From contig JAVBNC010000152.1 in NCBI GenBank assembly GCA_031551765.1, forward strand, positions 1-26,539: 26,539 bases of DNA. The letters run 5' to 3'. Numbering within the stretch: the stretch's first letter is position 1; each line of letters begins with the position of its first letter. The notes below the pieces were generated by a model. The model did not search any database and was not told the origin of the DNA. It saw only the letters and a program-made list of their open reading frames with translations. Shown piece after piece: positions 8,054 to 14,226 of the stretch. Both the position numbers and the translations under genes were made by a program. Source of the stretch: JAVBNC01 sp031551765 (lineage in GTDB: Bacteria; Desulfobacterota; Desulfovibrionia; Desulfovibrionales; Desulfovibrionaceae).

Positions 8054-8429
8054 AAAAGCTCCTGTCGAAAAGATACAGTGTTGCCGCCCTTTCACGCTGG
8101 AAGGGTGACTGTTAGTTCACACAATAACTAAATTCTAAAAAAAGAAAAGTGCCCGCACAAAAAAAATTGCCTTTTCCCATTTTTTATTTTTGATGAAAAA
8201 ACGTTTCAGATCACAAAATTCTATATACACAAACGCATAAAAGATACGTATCATCTGTAATGTGGTTTTTTTGTAGAAATGATTCAGCTTGTTACATGCA
8301 GAGGGAAAACATTTTCTAAGCAAGTCTCCCTTCTCTCCTTGCTTTTCGAGAGTGATCGACAACGGCAAAAGAAGACAGGAAGCCCATTTGCAAAAAAACC
8401 GGCTCTCCCGCTGTGGCAAGAACAAAGAA
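8054..8429. other. AT-rich intergenic region between the chemoreceptor and pyrR terminator
   Basis: There is no credible gene here: the short ORFs on both strands lack ribosome binding sites and family resemblance. The region is A/T-rich, with runs of A and T, and should carry the chemoreceptor promoter on the minus strand, though no clear sigma-70, sigma-28 or sigma-54 match is visible. A perfect 10-bp palindrome, GATACGTATC, sits at 8243-8252, about 190 bp upstream of the chemoreceptor start, and could be an operator. Confidence 0.4.
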
Positions 8430-8473
8430 AAACCCGCCCGTTGCTGTGCATGACACACGCAACGGGCGGGTTT
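8425..8473 (-). terminator. Strong rho-independent terminator of pyrR
   Basis: A perfect 15-bp stem joins AAACCCGCCCGTTGC (8430-8444) to GCAACGGGCGGGTTT (8459-8473) around a 14-nt loop. On the minus strand it is followed by TTTTTCTTTGTT. It lies 25 bp past the pyrR stop codon. Confidence 0.92.
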
Positions 8474-8497
8474 GCCGAAAGCGAAAAGTAAAAGGGA

Positions 8498-9034
8498 TCA
8501 GTCCGCGAGAAGCCGTACTTCATCGCGGCCGTCGCGGTCGGCCACGAGCACGTCCACATGCTCCTGGCGGGAAGTGTTCACGGTGCGGCCCACATAGTCC
8601 GCCTGAATGGGCAGTTCGTGGTGCCCCCGGTCGATAAGCACCAGCAACTCCACCCGTTTGGGCCTGCCGAAGTCCAGCAGGGCTTCCAGCGCGGCCCGGG
8701 CGGTGCGGGCGGTAAAGAGCACGTCGTCCACCAGCACGATGTCCTTGTCCTGGATGTCAAAGGAGATTTTTGTGGGGCCCACGGCGGGTTTCACGCCCAC
8801 GCTGGTCCAGTCGTCGCGGTACAGGGTAATGTCCAGGGCGCCGCAGGGCACGGTGTGGCCCAGCTTCTGGCCCAGGATAGCGGCAAGGCGGCCCGCCAGC
8901 GTCACGCCCCGGCGCTGGATGCCCACCAGGGCAAGAGAGCGGGAAGCGCTGCGGCGCTCTATTATCTGATACGCGAGACGGTCCAGAGTGCGGGCCACCT
9001 CGTCGGCGTTCATCAGTACGGTGTGGCGGTCCAT
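8498..9034 (-). CDS. pyrR: PyrR: pyrimidine operon regulator / uracil phosphoribosyltransferase
   Basis: A 178-residue type I phosphoribosyltransferase-fold protein of the PyrR family, exactly the usual length. In Bacillus PyrR binds pyr mRNA when UMP is high and also has weak uracil phosphoribosyltransferase activity. Visible motifs are SLALVGIQRRGVTLAGRLA, the flexible YRDD region, and the PRPP-binding loop DIVLVDDVLFTARTARA (98-113), followed by the RVELLVLIDRGHHELPIQADYVGR block. The loop reads T-A-R-T where the usual form is T-G-R-T (A109). The ATG at 9034 has AAGGAGG six bases upstream. It is monocistronic with a strong terminator, and no pyr biosynthetic gene or PyrR-type leader is in the window, so RNA-binding regulation here is inferred from the family only. 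Confidence 0.93.
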   Translation of the reverse strand: MDRHTVLMNADEVARTLDRLAYQIIERRSASRSLALVGIQRRGVTLAGRLAAILGQKLGHTVPCGALDITLYRDDWTSVGVKPAVGPTKISFDIQDKDIVLVDDVLFTARTARAALEALLDFGRPKRVELLVLIDRGHHELPIQADYVGRTVNTSRQEHVDVLVADRDGRDEVRLLAD

Positions 9035-9095
9035 GTACTCCTCCTTGGGGTAGGCAAAAAATCTATCTGTTTTGCGCCATTGAAGCAAGGCCGCA

Positions 9096-9124
9096 TTGAC
9101 AAGGCGGGGCGCAGCCTTTATCTG
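9096..9124 (+). promoter_or_regulatory. Candidate sigma-70 promoter for the HesB-like gene
   Basis: A perfect -35 TTGACA (9096-9101) is followed after 17 bp by TATCTG (9119-9124), a weak -10. It lies 28 bp before the start codon at 9152, in the 117-bp gap between divergent genes. Confidence 0.45.
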
Positions 9125-9151
9125 TGTGCTAACCATCATTTTGGAGGGACC

Positions 9152-9484
9152 ATGTTTGAACTTACCGAAGGCGCCCGGCAGGAACTGGACGCTTATTTTG
9201 CCGACAAGGAGAAATCTCCCGTCCGCGTCTACCTTGCCCCCGGCGGTTGCAGCGGTCCGCGCCTGGCGCTGGCCCTGGACGCCCCCGGCGACGGCGACCA
9301 GGTGTTTGACGAACAGGGGTACACCTTCTGCGTTGATAAAGAACTGCTGAACCAGACCGGCGCCCTGAAAGTGGACCTCACCTACATGGGCTTTGTGGTG
9401 GAATCCGCCAACGCGCTTGAAGGCGCGGGCGGCGGCTGCAGCGGCTGCGCTTCTTCGGGTGGCTGCTCTTCCCAGGCCCAGTAA
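9152..9484 (+). CDS. HesB/IscA-like iron-sulfur protein
   Basis: A 110-residue protein of the HesB/IscA type, a family associated with A-type iron-sulfur carriers. The family core is recognisable: N-terminal helix (LTEGARQELDAYF), the GGCSG motif with C33, then D-rich loop, and a DLTYMGFVVESAN strand near the end. The canonical C-terminal CGCG is replaced by a glycine/serine tail with C96, C99 and C105 (C-x2-C-x5-C), plus C60 in the middle. This divergent form may bind metal differently from IscA. The ATG follows TTGGAGGG. A hairpin with a short T-poor tail at 9507-9534 follows the stop. The stop is TAA and no in-frame TGA occurs, so this copy is not a selenoprotein. Carrier function is inferred. 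Confidence 0.85.
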   Translation: MFELTEGARQELDAYFADKEKSPVRVYLAPGGCSGPRLALALDAPGDGDQVFDEQGYTFCVDKELLNQTGALKVDLTYMGFVVESANALEGAGGGCSGCASSGGCSSQAQ

Positions 9485-9506
9485 GCGATTTTCCCCAACA
9501 CCAGCC

Positions 9507-9534
9507 ATGCGGCCTCCCTTTCAGGAGGCCGCAT
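9507..9534 (+). promoter_or_regulatory. Hairpin that encloses the ribosome binding site of the next gene
   Basis: ATGCGGCCTCC (9507-9517) pairs over 11 bp with GGAGGCCGCAT (9524-9534) around a 6-nt loop. The 3' arm and last loop base contain AGGAGG (9523-9528), the only good ribosome binding site for the small gene that starts at TTG 9534. The structure might act as a terminator for the HesB-like gene, but only scattered T follow (TGTTTGG). It could also limit translation of the downstream gene. Confidence 0.55.
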
Positions 9535-9788
9535 TGTTTGGCGGCCGTCAACTCATCGTTCCGGAACATGCTGTGACCCTTAAGGAAACCGTCATCCTGG
9601 CTCTCAAGCTGGCCCGCAAGGAACAGCGCGACCTGGTGGTGGGGCGCGCGGAAAGCCTGTGGCATATTCTGCCCCTGTCCGACGCCCGCTCCGACCAGCT
9701 GGAGCACAGTTTTATCGTCACCCCCCAAGGCCTGCGCTACCCGGACGACGCCGACCGTCTTTCCGAGCTTGTTTCCCGGGGGTTGTAG
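9534..9788 (+). CDS. Small unrecognised protein, TTG start
   Basis: An 84-residue protein that I do not recognise. It has an amphipathic, Leu-rich N-terminal half (VTLKETVILALKLARKEQRDLVVGRAESLW) and a C-terminal half with FIVTPQGLRYPDDADRL. There is no signal peptide, membrane segment or cysteine. I chose the TTG at 9534 because AGGAGG ends five bases upstream. The in-frame ATG at 9507 lies at the base of the hairpin without a site, and a GTG further in has only weak GGAA. Codon use looks like that of its neighbours. It sits between the HesB-like gene and prmA, 40 bp before the latter, probably in the same transcript. Protein-coding status is likely; function unknown. Confidence 0.65.
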   Translation: MFGGRQLIVPEHAVTLKETVILALKLARKEQRDLVVGRAESLWHILPLSDARSDQLEHSFIVTPQGLRYPDDADRLSELVSRGL

Positions 9789-9828
9789 GCCCGACTCTTC
9801 ACGCCACCTCAAAATCATCGGAAGCTTC

Positions 9829-10692
9829 ATGTCCGAACTGCAACGCCTGGAAATTACCGTTCCTGAAGAGCAGGATGAGCTGCTCGCCGCCGTGCTGGCC
9901 ATGCACGTCCCCTACGGCTGGCAGGAAGAGCTGCTGCCCACTGGAGAGCTGAAAGCCATTGTGCACGCGGAAAACGAAGCCTTTATGGCCGAACTTGCCC
10001 AGGCCGTGACCCTCTCGCTGCCCAAGGCGGCGCAGGCGCGCTCCAACGTGCCCCGCACGGACTGGACCGTGGCCTGGCGGGAATTTTTCACCCCAGTGGA
10101 AGCGGGCAGCCGCTTTTTAGTACTGGCCCCCTGGATGGAAAAGGAACGCGCCGCCACTTCGCGCACGCCCATCATCATTGAACCCAAAACCGCTTTCGGC
10201 ACCGGCCACCACGCCACCACGGCCCTGTGCCTCACCGCGCTGTCCAACTTGGCGGACCAGGGGCGCATCAAGAGCGGCATGCGCTTTCTGGACCTGGGCA
10301 CGGGTTCCGGCATTCTGGGCATTGCCGCCGTCAAACTGGGCCTCACGGGCATGGGGCTGGACATTGACCTCTTGGCCGTTGAAAATTCCCTGGAAAACGC
10401 CGCGCTGAATGATGTGGAAGCGGGCGGCCATTCCCCGGCCTTCAGCGTGCGGCGCGGCAGCATTGACGAGGCTTCCGGCGATTTCGACCTGGTGCTGGCC
10501 AACATTCTGGCCCAGCCGCTCAAGGACATGGCCCCGGACATCATCCGCCGGGTGGCACCGGGCGGCTGCCTGGTGCTTTCCGGCATCCTGGACATCCAGG
10601 CGGACAGCGTGGCCGCGGTGTACACCGGCCTGGGCCTGCCCGCCCCCGTCCGCCTGAACATGGGCGAATGGGCGGCGCTGATCTGGAGCTGA
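9829..10692 (+). CDS. prmA: Ribosomal protein L11 methyltransferase
   Basis: A SAM-dependent methyltransferase that trimethylates ribosomal protein L11. The 287 residues comprise an N-terminal substrate-recognition domain (about 1-75), a linker with WREFFTPVEAGSRFLVLAPW, and a Rossmann-type catalytic domain. PrmA hallmarks are IIIEPKTAFGTGHHATT (near 116-131), motif I FLDLGTGSGILGIAA (near 153), and the catalytic-region LVLANILAQPL. I start at ATG 9829 with GGAAG upstream; a 20-residue extension to 9769 overlaps the preceding gene and is not family-like. It is followed after 3 bp by the glycosylase gene, so they are co-transcribed. Confidence 0.95.
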   Translation: MSELQRLEITVPEEQDELLAAVLAMHVPYGWQEELLPTGELKAIVHAENEAFMAELAQAVTLSLPKAAQARSNVPRTDWTVAWREFFTPVEAGSRFLVLAPWMEKERAATSRTPIIIEPKTAFGTGHHATTALCLTALSNLADQGRIKSGMRFLDLGTGSGILGIAAVKLGLTGMGLDIDLLAVENSLENAALNDVEAGGHSPAFSVRRGSIDEASGDFDLVLANILAQPLKDMAPDIIRRVAPGGCLVLSGILDIQADSVAAVYTGLGLPAPVRLNMGEWAALIWS

Positions 10693-10695
10693 ATC

Positions 10696-11400
10696 ATGGA
10701 CACCACGCGCCTGGGCCCCAAGGGCAAACGGCTCGCAAGCCTGTACGAGGCCATGGCCGCCGCGCTGGGCCCCAGCCATTGGTGGCCCGCGCAAAGCCCT
10801 TTCGAGGTGGCCGTGGGGGCCGTACTCACCCAGAACACGGCCTGGTCCAACGTGGAAAAGGCCATCGCCAACCTGCGCGCGGCAGGGGCGCTCAGCCCTT
10901 CCGGCATGCGCGGCTTTGGCCGGGAAGCGCTGATCCAGGCGGTGCGCCCTTCCGGCTGCTACCAGCAGAAGACGCAAAAGCTGCTGCACTTCCTCTCTTT
11001 TCTTGACGAATACGGCTGCTTTGACGGCTCGTCGGAAGAGCAACAGGCCCTGGCCTGCCTGCACGGCCTGTCCGACGAAGACCTGCGGCCCGCCCTGCTC
11101 AGCGTGCGCGGCATAGGGCCGGAAACGGCGGACTGCATCATGCTCTACGCCCTGAACCGCCCTTCCTTTGTGGTGGATGCCTACACCAAACGCATTCTGC
11201 ACCGCCACGGTCTGGTTTGGGAGGACGCGGGCTACGACGAACTGCGCGAGCTCTTTATGGACAGCCTGCCCCATGATACGGAACTGTTCGGGGAATACCA
11301 CGCGCTGCTGGTGCGGACTGCCAAGGACTTCTGCCGCAAGCCCGCCCCGCGCTGCGCGCTGTGCCCGCTGGAGCCCTTTCTTGAGCACGAACCTGTCTGA
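10696..11400 (+). CDS. Endonuclease III-related DNA glycosylase (COG2231 type)
   Basis: A 234-residue HhH-GPD superfamily protein closest in pattern to the COG2231 group, which contains H. pylori 3-methyladenine glycosylase MagIII. The helix-hairpin-helix is LLSVRGIGPETADCIML (about 135-150), and the catalytic aspartate is D161 in VVDAYTKRI. The lysine that gives endonuclease III its lyase activity is replaced by E143, with the same 18-residue distance to the aspartate, so a monofunctional glycosylase is expected. The C-terminus has C213-x6-C220-x2-C223 as in the [4Fe-4S] loop, but the fourth cysteine is missing (L229 is at its place). The ATG has GGAG upstream. It overlaps the next gene by 20 bp. 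Substrate is not known. Confidence 0.88.
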   Translation: MDTTRLGPKGKRLASLYEAMAAALGPSHWWPAQSPFEVAVGAVLTQNTAWSNVEKAIANLRAAGALSPSGMRGFGREALIQAVRPSGCYQQKTQKLLHFLSFLDEYGCFDGSSEEQQALACLHGLSDEDLRPALLSVRGIGPETADCIMLYALNRPSFVVDAYTKRILHRHGLVWEDAGYDELRELFMDSLPHDTELFGEYHALLVRTAKDFCRKPAPRCALCPLEPFLEHEPV

Positions 11401-12538
11401 AACCGTAACCCCTCCTCGCAAACGCCCGCTTTCGCTGGCGGCGATTGTGTGCGCCATGGTTTTGGCGCTCCTGCCGTCTTCCCTCCACGCGGCGGCACGC
11501 ACCGAGAGCGCGTTGCAAAAACAGCTGCGCGTGGAGCAGGAAAAAGCCAAAGAGCGCCGCGCCAGCCTGACCCGGCTGACGGAACAGGAACGCAGCGTCA
11601 ACGCGGGGCTGGCAGCGGCGGAAGACCGCATCCTCAAGCTGGAAAACGCGCTTTCCAAAACCGAAGACCGCCTGAAGCAACTGGCCGAATCCGATGCGGA
11701 ACTGCAAACGCGCTTTGACCGGGTGGACCAGGAACGCCGCCGCACGGAAGAGACCATGACCGAGGTGCTGCGCACTCTGTGGGAACTGCACTCCCGCCGC
11801 CTGGGCGTGGAAGGCCGCGATTTGCCCGACTGGCCGGTGACGGACCGCGAGCACGCCTGGTCCGTGGAGCTGTTCGCCTCCCTGGACGGCTACCGCAAAA
11901 GTTTGCTGGCGCAGGAGCAGTCCCTGGTGGAAATCAGAAACCGGCGGGAAACGCTGGCCGAGGAAGTGGAAAAGCGCCTGGCCGACCTGAACCGGGAAAA
12001 AGAGGAGCTGTTGCACAGCCGCATCAGCTATTCCCAGCGTCTCAGCGCCCTGCGCCGGGAAAAGCAGGATACGGAAGCGGAACTCACCAACGTGCTCAAG
12101 CTGGTGGAAACGCTGAACCTGCGCCTGCGAGAAGAGGCGGAGCGGGAAGACATAGGCAAGGCCCAGGGCAAAATCCCCTGGCCGGCGGAAGGGCCGGTGC
12201 GGGTGCATTTCAACCCGGGCGCCTCGCCGCCGGTGCGGGGCTTCACGCTTTCGCTGCCGCAGAACGCGGAGGTGCGCTGCGTGCACTGGGGCAAGGTGGT
12301 GCACAACGACATTCTGCGCGGCTTCGGCCGGGTGGTCATTGTGCTGCACGGCGGCGGGTATTACTCCCTCTATGCCTTCCTCTCGGAAAGCCCCCTGCGC
12401 GTGGGCCAGGAACTGGCCAGGGGCGAACCCGTGGGCAAAGCGGGCTTTGTGCCCACGTTAAATGCGTCCGGCCTATATTTTGAATTGCGTTTTCACCAAA
12501 AAGCCATTAACCCCGAGCAGTGGCTGCAGAAAAAATGA
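11381..12538 (+). CDS. EnvC-like murein hydrolase activator (degenerate M23/LytM domain)
   Basis: A 385-residue exported protein: signal peptide to about residue 37 (LSLAAIVCAMVLALLPSSLHA), a long coiled coil (about 43-270) rich in Glu/Arg/Leu, and a C-terminal LytM/M23 domain (about 275-385). In EnvC this fold activates N-acetylmuramoyl-L-alanine amidases during cell separation. Zn ligands of active M23 peptidases (HxxxD and HxH) are absent: the region reads VRGFTLSLPQ and LYFELRF, so it should be a non-catalytic activator. I start at TTG 11381 with GGAG upstream, overlapping the glycosylase by 20 bp. The nearest ATG (11457) would cut into the signal peptide. The processing protease gene follows, an arrangement seen in many proteobacteria. 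Confidence 0.87.
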   Translation: MSTNLSETVTPPRKRPLSLAAIVCAMVLALLPSSLHAAARTESALQKQLRVEQEKAKERRASLTRLTEQERSVNAGLAAAEDRILKLENALSKTEDRLKQLAESDAELQTRFDRVDQERRRTEETMTEVLRTLWELHSRRLGVEGRDLPDWPVTDREHAWSVELFASLDGYRKSLLAQEQSLVEIRNRRETLAEEVEKRLADLNREKEELLHSRISYSQRLSALRREKQDTEAELTNVLKLVETLNLRLREEAEREDIGKAQGKIPWPAEGPVRVHFNPGASPPVRGFTLSLPQNAEVRCVHWGKVVHNDILRGFGRVVIVLHGGGYYSLYAFLSESPLRVGQELARGEPVGKAGFVPTLNASGLYFELRFHQKAINPEQWLQKK

Positions 12539-12580
12539 GCGCCCGGAGCGGGTGAAATTTTCTAATTTCTCCGCGAACAG

Positions 12581-12609
12581 TGGTAAAAAGCAATTTTCTG
12601 CGCTATAGT
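12581..12609 (+). promoter_or_regulatory. Candidate sigma-70 promoter of the processing protease
   Basis: TGGTAA (12581-12586), 17 bp, then TATAGT (12604-12609, five of six matches). The start codon is 51 bp downstream. The same TGGTAA-N17 layout appears before the M20 peptidase gene. Confidence 0.5.
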
Positions 12610-12660
12610 GCACCCTTGTTTTACGGTACATGGCTTTGCCATGATTCTGGAGGAATTACC

Positions 12661-13986
12661 ATGCGCTGTTTTCCGCGACTGCTGCGGCTTGTCGCCCTGC
12701 TTACCGTCCTTAGCATCGCCCTTCCCGTTCCTTCCGCCGCGGCCGCGGAAGCCGACAGCAGGTTTGAGGCGTTGCGCCGTTTCAGCCACGTCTACGACCT
12801 GATCAAGCGCTTCTACGTGCGCGACGCGAGCAACGAAGAAATGGTCACCGGCGCCATCAAGGGCATGCTCCAGGGGCTGGACCCGCATTCCACCTATCTC
12901 TCGGCCACCGAATACAAAGAGATGAAGGAAACGACCTCCGGGGAGTTTTTCGGCATCGGTATCGAGATTTCCACGGAAAACGGCCAGCTGGTCGTGGTTT
13001 CCCCTATTGAGGACACCCCTGCGTATAAAGCGGGTCTGAAGGCCGGCGACATCATCCTGGCCGTGGACGGCATGCCCACCCAGGACATGACCATGCAGGA
13101 AGCCGTCTCCAAAATCCGGGGCGCCAAGGGCACGGAAGTGGAACTGCTCATCATGCACAAAGAGGCGAAAGCCCCGTCCACCGTGCGCATCACGCGCGGG
13201 GCCATTCCGCTTATCAGCGTCAAAACGCGTTTCCTTGAGGAAGGCTACCCCTGGGTGCGCATCACCCGTTTCAGCGACAACACCACGGACGAGCTTATGA
13301 AGGGTATTGCGGAAGCCAGAAAGCGCGGCCCCATCAAAGGCATTGTACTGGACCTGCGCAACAACCCCGGCGGCCTGCTGGACCAGGCCGTGAACGTTTC
13401 CGACGTGTTCCTGAAAAAGGGCGAAATCGTCTCCATACGCGGCCGGGAAAAAGACGGCGGCCGCAGCTACAAGGCCACGGACCAAAGTACGGACGTGGTG
13501 GAACCCATGGTGGTGCTGGTCAACTCCGGCTCCGCTTCCGCCTCGGAAATCGTGGCTGGGGCTCTGCGCGACCACAAGCGCGGCCTGATCATCGGCGAGC
13601 GTACTTTCGGCAAGGGGTCCGTGCAGAATATCGTGCCCATGCCCGACGGCTCGGCCCTCAAGCTGACCATAGCCCTGTACTACACGCCCAACGGCCGCTC
13701 CATCCAGGCGGAAGGCATTGAGCCCCACCTGGTGGTGCCCTTTGAAACGCCCAAGGAAGGAGCTACCGCCCTGCCCCGCTTCAACCTGCGGGAAAAGGAC
13801 CTCTCCGGCCACCTGGAAAAGACCGGGGAAGGCGACAAGGGCCAGCCCGTGCGTTCCGGCAAGAACAACAAAGCCAAAGAATCCCCTCAGGATACCGAAG
13901 CCCGTGCCTTCCTGGAAAAGGACAACCAACTGCGCCTGGGCCTGCAAATGGTCAAAGCGTTGCCCAAGCTGCGCGATATCCATTGA
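12661..13986 (+). CDS. ctpA: C-terminal processing protease, S41 family
   Basis: A 441-residue periplasmic serine protease of the CtpA/Prc (S41A) family. It has a signal peptide (1-29, ending SAAAA), an N-terminal region with the GLDPHSTYL motif near residue 72, a PDZ domain (about 95-175) with GIGIEI, and the core with RNNPGGLL. The Ser-Lys dyad is S293 in NSGSASASE and K318 in FGKGSVQ, the 25-residue spacing typical of the family. The C-terminal tail is Lys/Glu-rich. The ATG follows GAGGAA. Such proteases trim or degrade envelope proteins, often murein hydrolases, which fits its place behind the EnvC-like gene. It also has a promoter candidate of its own and a strong terminator behind it. 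Confidence 0.96.
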   Translation: MRCFPRLLRLVALLTVLSIALPVPSAAAAEADSRFEALRRFSHVYDLIKRFYVRDASNEEMVTGAIKGMLQGLDPHSTYLSATEYKEMKETTSGEFFGIGIEISTENGQLVVVSPIEDTPAYKAGLKAGDIILAVDGMPTQDMTMQEAVSKIRGAKGTEVELLIMHKEAKAPSTVRITRGAIPLISVKTRFLEEGYPWVRITRFSDNTTDELMKGIAEARKRGPIKGIVLDLRNNPGGLLDQAVNVSDVFLKKGEIVSIRGREKDGGRSYKATDQSTDVVEPMVVLVNSGSASASEIVAGALRDHKRGLIIGERTFGKGSVQNIVPMPDGSALKLTIALYYTPNGRSIQAEGIEPHLVVPFETPKEGATALPRFNLREKDLSGHLEKTGEGDKGQPVRSGKNNKAKESPQDTEARAFLEKDNQLRLGLQMVKALPKLRDIH

Positions 13987-14011
13987 TTCCAGAGAAAGCC
14001 ATCAGTCCATG

Positions 14012-14045
14012 AACGGAGGCGCCGCAGGGCGCCTCCGTTTTTATT
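14012..14045 (+). terminator. Rho-independent terminator after the processing protease
   Basis: AACGGAGGCGCC (14012-14023) pairs over 12 bp with GGCGCCTCCGTT (14028-14039) around a GCAG tetraloop. TTTATT follows the T-ended arm. Confidence 0.95.
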
Positions 14046-14119
14046 GCCACACCGCAGACTCCAACGCCCGCATGTGAAGTCCCCTTCCGCAGGGGAGATA
14101 CGGGCAGGCCCCTTACCGC

Positions 14120-14148
14120 TGGTAAAAAAATCGCCGCTGCGGTATAAG
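14120..14148 (+). promoter_or_regulatory. Candidate sigma-70 promoter of the M20 peptidase gene
   Basis: TGGTAA (14120-14125), 17 bp spacer, TATAAG (14143-14148, five of six matches). It lies 78 bp before the start codon at 14227 and after the preceding terminator. Confidence 0.5.
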
Positions 14149-14226
14149 TCTTCCAAAGGGCGCCCTCTCGAGTTGCCCCACGCCCGCCGCAGTTTACCCG
14201 GACACTTTCATCCATGGAGGGATACG

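Noticed and set aside
8130..8160. Possible sigma-54 promoter for the chemoreceptor (GGGCAC on the minus strand)
   Set aside because: A GG element is present but the required GC twelve bases on is a T-run, so the second half is missing.
8279..8491. Short ORFs in the AT-rich gap between the chemoreceptor and pyrR
   Set aside because: They have no ribosome binding site, overlap the pyrR terminator and show no protein-like pattern.
9152..9484. HesB-like gene as a selenoprotein
   Set aside because: No in-frame TGA is present, the gene ends with TAA, and no SECIS-like hairpin is needed.
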